Below are positions 1 through 6,319 of a DNA stretch of 10,373 nt, piece by piece. How positions within the stretch are numbered: the first letter of the stretch is position 1; each line of letters opens with the position of its first letter. The position numbers and the translations under genes were made by a program. Under the pieces are notes generated by a model that made no database searches, was not told where the DNA came from, and saw only the letters and a list, made by a program, of their open reading frames with translations. This stretch comes from Thiotrichaceae bacterium (GTDB taxonomy: Bacteria; Pseudomonadota; Gammaproteobacteria; Thiotrichales; Thiotrichaceae), in assembly GCA_027008885.1 (NCBI GenBank), contig JALVDQ010000247.1, positions 1 through 10,373 on the forward strand. Direction: 5' to 3'.

Positions 1-624
1 TAACTTGCTGATAGGAAATATAAACATCAGCAACAACACTAAAGTAAGATGAACAAGTAATGGAAAATCACCTGGCAGGGGCTGCCAGTTAAAGTGAATC
101 AAACCTCTGAAAAATGCCTTGACCATCACAATATCGGTATGAGAAACAAATTGCATCATCAAGCCCGAGAAAGCGATTAATATCAGCAAGCCAAGCATTG
201 CGCGGTCGGATGGTGCAGTCACATATCGAACCCGGTCTATAAAAATACGTCTTGCCAACAAGCCCAACAAGGCGAGGATAAATACAAAACCAATATATTT
301 TCCATAGGGTTGAATAAAATCAACAACTCCCCATACCGGATCAAGTACATAACGGAAATGCCTGATCACTATAATCAGCATACTGTAATGAAACATGATG
401 CTTAAAATCCACAGTAACTTGTCAGACCTAAAGAGGCTCTTGAATAACAAGACTTCCATCATCATGCGAATCACAACACCACCCCGCGTAACAGGTGCCG
501 GAGTTGTAGGAATTTTAAGTGGGGCTGGAGTTTTCCAGTAAATACGTATCTTATTGGCAACTCCCAGCACGATAACAAAGGTAGCTGCCCAAAATAAAAC
601 CGCATAAATAACGCCGATGACCAT
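1..624 (-). CDS. dsrM: DsrM, cytochrome b subunit of DsrMKJOP (partial, N-terminal 208 residues)
   Basis: Membrane cytochrome b of the DsrMKJOP complex, which exchanges electrons between the quinone pool and cytoplasmic DsrC/DsrK. The reading frame is open to the left edge, so the C-terminus is missing. About five hydrophobic segments are visible, near residues 5-24, 70-88, 110-127, 142-160 and 187-205. After the first comes the proline-rich stretch KTPAPLKIPTTPAP typical of DsrM. The protein resembles the NarI family: His79 and His89 are 10 residues apart, as in the NarI haem ligand pair, and His192 fits the third ligand. The fourth would fall just beyond the edge. The ATG at 624 is preceded by AGGAG, 5 nt away. 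It follows dsrC after 129 bp, a wide gap that contains a hairpin. Family assignment is firm; the haem ligands are inferred from spacing. Confidence 0.9.
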   Translation of the reverse strand, partial: MVIGVIYAVLFWAATFVIVLGVANKIRIYWKTPAPLKIPTTPAPVTRGGVVIRMMMEVLLFKSLFRSDKLLWILSIMFHYSMLIIVIRHFRYVLDPVWGVVDFIQPYGKYIGFVFILALLGLLARRIFIDRVRYVTAPSDRAMLGLLILIAFSGLMMQFVSHTDIVMVKAFFRGLIHFNWQPLPGDFPLLVHLTLVLLLMFIFPISKL

Positions 625-701
625 TTGCACTCCTAATAATTCATCTCTTTCATAAAATTACAGAAATTGCCAAACGCTTCTATAAGTTTTTGAAAGAAAT
701 C

Positions 702-722
702 TCGGAGTATTCAATACTCCGA
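702..722 (-). terminator. Hairpin between dsrC and dsrM, possible attenuator or partial terminator
   Basis: A perfect 9-bp inverted repeat (TCGGAGTAT / ATACTCCGA) around a 3-nt loop lies just after dsrC. In the direction of transcription it is followed by GATTTCTTTC, which is T-rich but interrupted. Such a structure could stop part of the transcription or protect the 3' end of upstream mRNA, so that dsrC is made in excess over dsrM. The T tract is too weak to call a full terminator. Confidence 0.5.
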
Positions 723-753
723 AAAATCTTTAATCCAGTTTATAAGCTATAAC

Positions 754-1086
754 TTAAACACAACCGGTTGGTTTTGGCAGACCAGCATACTTACATGCCT
801 GCTTGCCAGGACCATATGGGAACAAAGAATAAAGATACTTTGAATTACCCTTGTCTTTACCAAGACGCTTACCAACAGCCTTGGTTAAAACGCGTACTGC
901 CGGAGCGATTTGATACTCTTCATAATACTCACGCAGGAAGTTAATAATATCCCAGTGCTCATCTGTTAATTCCACATCTTCTTCAGCAGCTAATGCTTTA
1001 GCAACTTCAGGTGTCCACGAACTCAGGTCTACCAGATAACCTTCTTCGTCTAATTCAATTGATTGTCCATCTACTTCGAGTGCCAT
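754..1086 (-). CDS. dsrC: DsrC sulfur-carrier protein
   Basis: Small cytoplasmic sulfur carrier of 110 residues, of the DsrC/TusE family. In sulfur oxidizers it takes sulfane sulfur from DsrEFH on its mobile C-terminal arm and presents it to DsrAB. The protein ends PKPTGCV. Cys109 is the penultimate residue, and Cys98 lies 11 residues earlier in KQACKYAG. Both cysteines are present, which marks a true DsrC able to form a trisulfide, unlike TusE, which has only the last one. The ATG at 1086 has AGGAG 6 nt upstream. It follows dsrH after an 85-bp gap, longer than the other gaps nearby. In A. vinosum dsrC has a secondary promoter and is expressed more than its neighbours; the long gap here would allow the same, but no clear promoter was seen. 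Confidence 0.96.
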   Translation of the reverse strand: MALEVDGQSIELDEEGYLVDLSSWTPEVAKALAAEEDVELTDEHWDIINFLREYYEEYQIAPAVRVLTKAVGKRLGKDKGNSKYLYSLFPYGPGKQACKYAGLPKPTGCV

Positions 1087-1117
1087 GTGACTCTCCTATT
1101 AAAAAAAGTATTAAAAA

Positions 1118-1170
1118 ATTTAGCTAAATCGTATTGCACTACAGTCCACAGACCAGGTAGTACACTACAG
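1118..1170 (-). repeat. Short repeats in the dsrH-dsrC gap
   Basis: The gap before dsrC holds a 12-bp perfect palindrome ATTTAGCTAAAT (1118-1129), an 8-bp direct repeat CACTACAG (1137-1144 and 1163-1170 on the plus strand, 26 bp apart), and a small inverted repeat GTAGT-AC-ACTAC (1157-1168). Toward dsrC the palindrome is followed by a run of six T. These could be regulatory sites for a dsrC-specific promoter or an mRNA structure. They are short enough to be partly chance. Confidence 0.3.
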
Positions 1171-1171
1171 G

Positions 1172-1480
1172 CTATAGCCAGCTCTGTGTCGTCTCATTTT
1201 CTACGGTCAAGTCGACAAAACCTGCATAATCAACAGACTTTATACCGTCAATCATACGATCTTCACTCAAACCACGCGCAGCATAGTCACCGCCTAAAAC
1301 GTAAACTGACTTGTCAGCCATCGCCGCCTTAAGCTCATCCGAGAATGATGTATTATCCATTGCAGCTACCGCCGCATCTTCGATCATCAGAATCGAATCA
1401 CCTGCTTTTGCATGATTCAAACAACTTCTAAAAGACACCCTTTCAAACGGTGACTTGTTTACAATATGTAGCATTGCCAT
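1172..1480 (-). CDS. dsrH: DsrH sulfur-relay protein
   Basis: Protein of 102 residues of the DsrH/TusB family, the smallest subunit of the cytoplasmic DsrE2F2H2 sulfurtransferase that hands sulfur to DsrC. The start MAMLHIVNKSPF is typical of the family, and Cys20 (in FRSCLNHA) falls at the position of the conserved DsrH cysteine. The C-terminus ends QSWL, also usual for TusB-type proteins. The ATG at 1480 is preceded by GGAGA about 8 nt away; a second ATG two codons later is possible. It lies 25 bp after dsrF, consistent with co-transcription. Confidence 0.93.
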   Translation of the reverse strand: MAMLHIVNKSPFERVSFRSCLNHAKAGDSILMIEDAAVAAMDNTSFSDELKAAMADKSVYVLGGDYAARGLSEDRMIDGIKSVDYAGFVDLTVENETTQSWL

Positions 1481-1505
1481 TTCAGTATTCTCCGTTGAAT
1501 AAGTG

Positions 1506-1910
1506 CTAAAAACTTAAGATCACTTCTTGATCAGCCAAAACATCTGTCATTTCGGAACGATCCACAAGTATGATAGAAGGTTTCTCTGCCCAATCATCAT
1601 CCTCGTCCTCCCAGACCAGATCCATCAGATCATCTGGTGTCAGACCACGTTCTTCCAAAGACTCTTTCTCAACATAAAGCTTCTTGATTTCATAATCACC
1701 CAAGGCTTTATATGTACTTGAAAAATTCTTCTGACCAATGCCATCAGTATTTTGACCTTTAGTGATTTGGTAAACACCGTCATCAATAAAAGCTAACGAG
1801 ACATCCTGTTCAAATGCAGCAGAAATCAATACAACCTCTAAAGACTCAAGTGCATAAACCGTTCCATAAGGCGCCTTGCGATTAACAAACATGAATTTTT
1901 TTGTAGCCAT
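1506..1910 (-). CDS. dsrF: DsrF sulfur-relay protein
   Basis: Protein of 134 residues of the DsrF/TusC family, the middle subunit of the DsrEFH hexamer. It has the family start KKFMFVNRKAPYGTVYALE and the closing pattern of a short beta strand ending VILSF. There is no cysteine, so this subunit is structural and not a sulfur-carrying one. An acidic stretch, WEDEDDDWAEKPS, lies near residues 99-111. The ATG at 1910 has GGGGAG 9 nt upstream. That ribosome site directly abuts the TAG stop of dsrE, and only 14 bp separate the two genes, which suggests coupled translation. Confidence 0.94.
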   Translation of the reverse strand: MATKKFMFVNRKAPYGTVYALESLEVVLISAAFEQDVSLAFIDDGVYQITKGQNTDGIGQKNFSSTYKALGDYEIKKLYVEKESLEERGLTPDDLMDLVWEDEDDDWAEKPSIILVDRSEMTDVLADQEVILSF

Positions 1911-1924
1911 TTTATTAATCTCCC

Positions 1925-2317
1925 CTAGTCGCCAAACACTATAGTACGATCTGATTGAATACCACCTTCAATCAACTGACCCAGACCAGAGATACGGAAG
2001 CCTTCAATAATATTGTTTGCATCCAGACCCTGACGTTCTGCCTCTGAAGCATCCATAATGCCACGACGCTGTGCTGCCGCAATGCAAAGAACCAGATCAA
2101 GATCATGTTTTTTGGAAAGCTCTGACCATTCTTTTTGCAGCAAACGGTCATCAGCAGGCGGCACACTTAAACGCGTACCATTATTTACGCCATCATGGTA
2201 AAAGAACACACGAAAAATCTCATGTCCTTGTGCCAGAACAGCTCGCGCAAACTGCAAGGCTGAATCAGAAGACTGATGCTGATACGGCCCTTCGTTAATC
2301 ATAATAGTGAATTTCAT
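1925..2317 (-). CDS. dsrE: DsrE sulfurtransferase subunit
   Basis: Protein of 130 residues of the DsrE/TusD family, the catalytic subunit of the DsrEFH sulfur-transfer hexamer. It starts MKFTIMINEGPYQHQSSDSAL and has the motif VFFYHDGV near residues 37-44. Cys78, in LVLCIAAAQRRG, sits exactly at the active-site cysteine position known for A. vinosum DsrE. The final GLGQLIEG region is also typical. The ATG at 2317 is preceded by AGGAA 8 nt away. It follows dsrB after 34 bp. TusD of the tRNA thiolation pathway is the only close alternative and is excluded by the dsrAB and dsrC neighbours. Confidence 0.95.
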   Translation of the reverse strand: MKFTIMINEGPYQHQSSDSALQFARAVLAQGHEIFRVFFYHDGVNNGTRLSVPPADDRLLQKEWSELSKKHDLDLVLCIAAAQRRGIMDASEAERQGLDANNIIEGFRISGLGQLIEGGIQSDRTIVFGD

Positions 2318-2351
2318 TTTATCTATTCCTATTGCCCTGTCTACAAGTCAC

Positions 2352-3428
2352 TTAGAAGCGAATATGTGTTGATGAGTTCAGGTTAGCACGCGCTCCACGC
2401 CAGTTATCAATGTGATACTTGGTGAAAGGCAATCCTGTAACCTCAAAGAAACGTGGCCATCCGATACGCTCAACCCACTCGTTTATACGCTCCCAGTCAC
2501 GCGCACCTTCCTTGTAGCATTGCAGGATCTTCTTGACGACGGCTGTTGCTTCAGGCCAACGTGGTGGATTATTTGGAATACCCGCAGCAACCAGACGCTG
2601 GAATGTAGGCTTGCCTCGAGCATTTGAATGATTACCACCAATCCAGATCGCAAGCTGGGTAAACTCGTGGTCATTAATCTGCATAGGAGGGCATGGAGGA
2701 TAACACGCACCACAACAAATACATTTTTTCTCGTCAACTTCCAGTGAAGGCTGACCATCAACCATTGCAGGGCGAATCGCAGCTACAGGACAACGCGCAA
2801 CCACTGAAGGACGCTCACAAACATTACCAACAAGTGTATGATCTATCTTGGGTGGCTTGGTGTGTTGTACGTTAATCGCAATATCACCCTGACCGCCACA
2901 GTTGATCTGGCAACATGATGTTGTGATATGAACACGGTTAGGCATATTCCAGTTAGTAAACTCGTCGTACAGTGCATCCATCATTGACTTAACAACACCT
3001 GAGGCATCAGTACCCGGAATATCACAATGCAACCAGCCCTGTGTGTGCGAGATAGAGGCTACCGAGTTGCGTGTACCGCCTACCGCATAGCCTTTATCCT
3101 TAAGCGCATCAACAAGAGGCTGAACTTTATCTTCTTTATCCGTATAAAACTCGATATTACTACGGATGGTAAAACGCACATAACCGTCAGCATACTCGTC
3201 TGCTATATCCATCAGTTCACGCAATGTAAAGACATCAAGGATACGCTGGGTACCTGCTTTAACAGTCCATATTTTATCGCCGTTTTTAGCGACATGAACC
3301 ATGACACCTGGAACAATATCTTCATGGTACGCCCAAAGACCAAAGTTACGACGCATGGTTGGGTGCATATATTGAAAGCCGTCAGGACAACCTGATTCAA
3401 TCGGCTCACGCATTTCTGGTGCTGCCAT
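2352..3428 (-). CDS. dsrB: DsrB, dissimilatory sulfite reductase beta subunit (oxidative type)
   Basis: Beta subunit (358 residues) of the cytoplasmic alpha2beta2 siroheme enzyme, which here is expected to run in the sulfur-oxidizing direction and release sulfite from DsrC-bound sulfur. Cys135 followed by Cys172, Cys173 and Cys177 (TSCCQINCGG) fit the ligands of the siroheme-coupled [4Fe-4S] cluster. A complete ferredoxin motif follows: Cys236, Cys239, Cys242 and Cys246, ending CP. Cys204 and Cys213 lie between them in the conserved CERPSVVARCP stretch. The ATG at 3428 has AGGAG 6 nt upstream. It lies 91 bp after dsrA with a hairpin between. The family is certain; the direction of the reaction is inferred from the dsrEFH genes. 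Confidence 0.97.
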   Translation of the reverse strand: MAAPEMREPIESGCPDGFQYMHPTMRRNFGLWAYHEDIVPGVMVHVAKNGDKIWTVKAGTQRILDVFTLRELMDIADEYADGYVRFTIRSNIEFYTDKEDKVQPLVDALKDKGYAVGGTRNSVASISHTQGWLHCDIPGTDASGVVKSMMDALYDEFTNWNMPNRVHITTSCCQINCGGQGDIAINVQHTKPPKIDHTLVGNVCERPSVVARCPVAAIRPAMVDGQPSLEVDEKKCICCGACYPPCPPMQINDHEFTQLAIWIGGNHSNARGKPTFQRLVAAGIPNNPPRWPEATAVVKKILQCYKEGARDWERINEWVERIGWPRFFEVTGLPFTKYHIDNWRGARANLNSSTHIRF

Positions 3429-3457
3429 AATTAGCTCCTAAAAATTTGTTACTTAAA

Positions 3458-3481
3458 CAAGGTGGTTAGCCCGCCACCTTG
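3458..3481 (-). other. Hairpin between dsrA and dsrB
   Basis: Perfect 8-bp inverted repeat CAAGGTGG / CCACCTTG around an 8-nt loop, 39 to 62 nt after the dsrA stop. On the transcribed strand it is followed by TTTAAG, too short a T run for an efficient terminator. Since DsrA and DsrB are needed in equal amounts, a stabilising or processing hairpin is more likely than a stop. Confidence 0.5.
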
Positions 3482-3519
3482 CTTGATTAATTATAAATTA
3501 CAAAAGACCTTAAACAGAA

Positions 3520-4788
3520 TTAACTGGCCGCTGCTGCCTTTTCTTCACGCTTACGATTAAACCACTCTTCAGCAGCTTCGTCCCAACCATCAGTACGCAC
3601 ATACGATACGTTACGTGGTTGCGAGATCATGTTTGGATCAGGATCAATTCCAATGCCTTCCAGATAATTAACCAGACCAATACGCTCGATCATCTCACCT
3701 GTACGCTCATGCTCAAGACCGTTCTCAGCCCAGAAATCAATCATTTCTTCAGCCAGCTCAACAAGCTTTTCATAATCCTCAGGTGTTTCAAGCTTCATGA
3801 ATGGCACAAGAACTGTACCCATCAAGTCACCAATTTTCAGTGTACGTTTACCACCAACAAGTATGGTTACACCTTTATCATCACCAGGGCTAATTGCCTT
3901 TGGTACCACGTTCATACAATGCATTGAACGCACACAGTTGCTTTCATCACAGATCAGGGAGTTATCATCACCCAAAGCCAGTGAGTTTGAAGTACAACGT
4001 GATATCACGTTATCCATCACATAATCGACACCCTTCTCTTCAACAAAGGCTTTCCATGCTTCCTGATCAACCTTTTTGTGATCTCTCCAGGTTCCGATTA
4101 CTGCAAAATCGGCACGCTCAATCGCATTCTGACAATCATTAGGACAACCAGACACTTTAAACTTGAACTTGTAAGGAAGCGCAGGACGATGCACATCATC
4201 CGTAAAGTTGTTAACCAGGTGACGGTGAATCGCGTGTTCATTACAGTTTGAATGCTCACAGCGCGCAGCACCGACACATGACATTGCGGTACGCACACAA
4301 GGACCGGCACCACCCAGATCCCAGCCATAATCATTGATTTCATCAAAGAAGTGCTGGAAGCTATCATTATCAGCTCCGATAAACATGATGTTACCAGTCT
4401 GACCATGGAAAGTTTGCAGACCTGAACCATACTTCTCCCAGCTATCAGCCAGTTGGCGCATCATATCTGTCGTATAGTAGTTACCAGGTGAAGGCTGAAC
4501 ACGTAATGTATGGAATTCTTTAGACTCAGGGAAAGAATCACCAACCTCCGAGAAACGCGGAATGATACCGCCTCCGTATCCAAAAACAGAGATCGTTCCA
4601 CCTTTCCAGTAACCCATCTTGGTTTCGTAGGAGTGCTCAAGCTGCCCCATTAAACCATTGATTACATTATTAATACGCGAATCGGGGTGATTATCACGCA
4701 AATCCTTAAAGCCAGTAATAAAACTCGGCCATGGACCATCTTCCAGAACATCTAGCATTGGCGTTGGGTACTTCTTGATATCAGCCAT
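3520..4788 (-). CDS. dsrA: DsrA, dissimilatory sulfite reductase alpha subunit (oxidative type)
   Basis: Alpha subunit (422 residues) of the siroheme sulfite reductase and first gene of the operon. The siroheme/[4Fe-4S] motif is complete: Cys171-x5-Cys177, then Cys215-x3-Cys219 (SGCPNDCQ). A ferredoxin-type domain follows, with Cys265, Cys285 and Cys291. The middle residue of the expected C-x2-C-x2-C motif is Ser288 (NCVRSMHCMN), so one canonical cluster ligand is absent; Cys280 lies nearby. The ATG at 4788 has a perfect AGGAGG 5 nt upstream, the strongest ribosome site of the operon, fitting an abundant enzyme. The C-terminal tail is charged and ends in alanines. Confidence 0.97.
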   Translation of the reverse strand: MADIKKYPTPMLDVLEDGPWPSFITGFKDLRDNHPDSRINNVINGLMGQLEHSYETKMGYWKGGTISVFGYGGGIIPRFSEVGDSFPESKEFHTLRVQPSPGNYYTTDMMRQLADSWEKYGSGLQTFHGQTGNIMFIGADNDSFQHFFDEINDYGWDLGGAGPCVRTAMSCVGAARCEHSNCNEHAIHRHLVNNFTDDVHRPALPYKFKFKVSGCPNDCQNAIERADFAVIGTWRDHKKVDQEAWKAFVEEKGVDYVMDNVISRCTSNSLALGDDNSLICDESNCVRSMHCMNVVPKAISPGDDKGVTILVGGKRTLKIGDLMGTVLVPFMKLETPEDYEKLVELAEEMIDFWAENGLEHERTGEMIERIGLVNYLEGIGIDPDPNMISQPRNVSYVRTDGWDEAAEEWFNRKREEKAAAAS

Positions 4789-4815
4789 TAGTGCCTCCTA
4801 ATAAATTCAATTGTC

Positions 4816-4841
4816 GGCAGAGTGATTAATATACTTCTGCC
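4816..4841 (-). promoter_or_regulatory. Inverted repeat over the candidate dsr promoter
   Basis: Arms GGCAGA (4816-4821) and TCTGCC (4836-4841) are separated by 14 bp and flank the candidate -10 element of the dsr promoter. This is the layout of an operator for a dimeric regulator, or of a hairpin in the dsrA leader. No known regulator can be assigned. Confidence 0.35.
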
Positions 4842-4854
4842 CCTTCAAGTTCAA
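4826..4854 (-). promoter_or_regulatory. Candidate promoter of the dsr operon
   Basis: On the minus strand, TTGAAC (4854-4849) is separated by 17 bp from TATTAA (4831-4826). Each hexamer matches the sigma-70 consensus at 4 of 6 positions. Transcription would start about 30 nt before dsrA. Upstream, at 4870-4887, lies a 7-bp hairpin with one G-T pair. The match is modest, and other AT-rich stretches between 4940 and 5060 could also serve. Confidence 0.35.
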
Positions 4855-5010
4855 AATTGTCTTTTAGTCTTGCTCGCAAACAAGCAAAATTTCGAATGCC
4901 CGTAGTCTAGTTGTAATGCAACAAATTAAGAATCTCACCCATGGGATGTTATCGAAAATATAACCTATCCCTTAGTGGATACACTATTTCCAGACAGGTT
5001 CTTAATTCTC

Positions 5011-5040
5011 TTCACAACAAACAACAGCAGCAACGATAAT
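5011..5040 (+). promoter_or_regulatory. Candidate promoter for the small gene at 5107
   Basis: TTCACA (5011-5016) and GATAAT (5035-5040) each match the sigma-70 hexamers at 5 of 6 positions, with an 18-bp spacer. Transcription would begin about 60 nt before the ATG at 5107, divergent from dsrA. Confidence 0.45.
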
Positions 5041-5106
5041 ATAGAATATTCAAATACGCTTTGCTAAACTCCCCAATTTACGAACCAGTATTCAAAAGGT
5101 AATCAC

Positions 5107-5304
5107 ATGCTTTCTCTCAGCGAACTTCTGTTAAAGGAAGGCGATGCTATTTCAAGCTTTCAGGAACTCAAGGAAACGATTCAAAAGACTGCTGTCACAA
5201 CTGGTGAACTCTATTTTCAGGTCGATATCGAACCACCCGCCTATCCAGACAGACCGGCAGACTGGCATGAGCAACTTAATCTGGCTTTTGAAAGTGCCAG
5301 ATAA
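5107..5304 (+). CDS. Small acidic protein of unknown function, divergent from dsrA
   Basis: A 65-residue reading frame. The ATG is preceded by AAGGT about 7 nt upstream, and a good candidate promoter lies at 5011-5040. The first half looks helical (LSLSELLLKEGDAISSFQEL); the second half is proline-rich (IEPPAYPDRPADW). There is no cysteine, signal peptide or membrane segment. I do not recognise the family. A strong hairpin (CTGGC / GCCAG, 5281-5300) covers the last codons. It is divergent from dsrA and upstream of the cas6-like gene. It may be a real small protein or the remnant of a larger gene. Confidence 0.5.
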   Translation: MLSLSELLLKEGDAISSFQELKETIQKTAVTTGELYFQVDIEPPAYPDRPADWHEQLNLAFESAR

Positions 5305-5312
5305 CAAGCCTG

Positions 5313-5341
5313 AAAAATATATAAAAAAGGGGGGGATGGGT
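5313..5341 (+). repeat. AT-then-G-rich repeat, copy 1
   Basis: Five A, TATAT, six A, seven G, then ATGGGT (29 nt). It is nearly identical to copy 2 at 5474-5503, differing only where G7 is replaced by CA-G6. It lies 9 bp after the stop of the small gene. Confidence 0.85.
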
Positions 5342-5344
5342 AGC

Positions 5345-5365
5345 AGAAGACAGAAGACAGAAGAC
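5345..5365 (+). repeat. Tandem repeat, AGAAGAC x 3
   Basis: Three perfect copies of the 7-bp unit AGAAGAC directly after repeat copy 1. The unit length could vary between strains by slippage. It lies outside any gene I can support. Confidence 0.85.
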
Positions 5366-5370
5366 AGCAA

Positions 5371-5446
5371 CGTAGCCCGTATGAAGCCCCGCGGAATACG
5401 GGTAGCGGAATGGCACCTTGGTTAAACAACGGTTAAACAACATTCC
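5371..5446 (+). repeat. REP-like palindromic repeat unit
   Basis: Contains CCCGTAT (5376-5382) and ATACGGG (5396-5402) around a 13-nt loop, preceded by CGTAG. It resembles the GTAGCCCGgATGAAG...CCGGG class of palindromes dispersed in many proteobacterial genomes. A tandem 11-bp repeat GGTTAAACAAC x 2 follows (5420-5441), and GGAATG (5407-5412) pairs with CATTCC (5441-5446). It is non-coding. Confidence 0.6.
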
Positions 5447-5473
5447 CGTGTTTCGTTCCTCAACACAGACTAC

Positions 5474-5503
5474 AAAAATATATAAAAAACAGGGGGGATG
5501 GGT
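5474..5503 (+). repeat. AT-then-G-rich repeat, copy 2
   Basis: Five A, TATAT, six A, CA, six G, then ATGGGT (30 nt). Same orientation as copy 1, with starts 161 bp apart. It ends 57 bp before the start of the cas6-like gene, so it would lie in that gene's leader or promoter region. Between 5305 and 5560 I see only repeats and no gene. Confidence 0.85.
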
Positions 5504-5560
5504 TATCAATATAAACTGTTTGTAATTTTCCCATAAATGGCGATAAAACCAGGAGATACT

Positions 5561-6247
5561 ATGTTTTGGCAAGAAGATGAAGATAAAAGCCTTCCTTATC
5601 AGGCACCTGAGGATGTTGTCGATCTGAGTTTTGCGATCAAATGCAAGTCGCTACCTGTTGATCACGCCTGGGCGCTTTCTGAAGAGATTCTAAAGCATCT
5701 CCCCTGGATGGAAAACCATGAGGTAGCTGGCATACATCAAATCCATGTAGCCGAAAGCAATAATGGCTGGCTCAGACCTGATGACGAAGACGCACTGCTC
5801 TATCCATCACGACGCACGCGGATGAGCTTGCGTTTGCCCATTGAAAAAGTGCCTGATGCCGAAAAATTAACAGGACTGGTACTGGACATTAGTGGACACC
5901 CGCTTGAAATCAAAAGCTCATCCAAAAAAGTTTTTAGTAATTCAGGCGTTATCTTTTCCCGCTATGTTTTGAGCGATAGCGAAGAAGATGAAAACAGCTT
6001 TTTAAGCAGGATGGCTGCCGAAATAAAAAATAAAACCGGTCACAAGGTCAAAAAAATGCTTTGTGGCAAAAGTCATACAATAAAAACGCCAGAGAAAATT
6101 CTACACACAAAACATTTAATGATTGCCGACCTGGACAACGACACTTCAATAAAAATACAACAACTGGGACTGGGTACAGGCAGGCATCTGGGCTGCGGAA
6201 TTTTTTTACCCCACAAGGGAATAAAATCTTTAAATGCCAGCGAATAG
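5561..6247 (+). CDS. Cas6/Cmx6-family CRISPR RNA endonuclease-like protein (orphan)
   Basis: A 228-residue protein that I assign to the Cas6/Cmx6 (type I-MYXAN) group. It begins with DLSFAIKCKSLPVDHAW, containing the family's LPVDH motif (His35). It continues with a GIHQIH segment (57-62) and LYPSRRTRMSLRLP (80-93). It closes with the glycine-rich loop GLGTGRHLGCGIFLPHKG (203-220), the RNA-binding signature of Cas6 proteins. Length and C-terminus are as expected for an intact protein. The start at 5561 is chosen because AGGAG lies 7 nt upstream; an earlier in-frame ATG at 5537 has no ribosome site. Cas6 enzymes cut CRISPR precursor RNA, but there is no array or other cas gene in the window. 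The role here is therefore unknown, and activity is unproven. Confidence 0.8.
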   Translation: MFWQEDEDKSLPYQAPEDVVDLSFAIKCKSLPVDHAWALSEEILKHLPWMENHEVAGIHQIHVAESNNGWLRPDDEDALLYPSRRTRMSLRLPIEKVPDAEKLTGLVLDISGHPLEIKSSSKKVFSNSGVIFSRYVLSDSEEDENSFLSRMAAEIKNKTGHKVKKMLCGKSHTIKTPEKILHTKHLMIADLDNDTSIKIQQLGLGTGRHLGCGIFLPHKGIKSLNASE

Positions 6248-6319
6248 AAGCTGTCCGGCAAAACGACCTGGTGCCTAATCTGCAAACAACCGTCTATCAA
6301 GAAATCCTTTCACTCTATC

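Noticed and set aside
1925..2317. TusD (tRNA 2-thiouridylation) instead of DsrE
   Set aside because: It lies directly between dsrB and dsrF-dsrH-dsrC, and DsrC carries both C-terminal cysteines, so the sulfur-oxidation assignment is better supported.
3520..4788. Reductive (sulfate-reducer) DsrA
   Set aside because: dsrEFH are found in sulfur oxidizers, the gene order is that of A. vinosum, and the other genes are gammaproteobacterial.
5313..5503. Two similar 30-nt repeats next to a cas6-like gene as a mini CRISPR array
   Set aside because: Only two copies, 132 bp of intervening sequence full of other repeats, and homopolymer-rich units unlike CRISPR repeats.
5537..5560. Upstream ATG as the start of the cas6-like gene
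   Set aside because: It has no ribosome binding site, whereas the ATG at 5561 has AGGAG at good spacing, and the extra eight residues do not belong to the family.
5276..5572. 98-residue minus-strand frame between the small gene and the cas6-like gene
   Set aside because: Its content is the translated repeats (PP-F-YIF appears twice because of the direct repeats), with no credible ribosome site.
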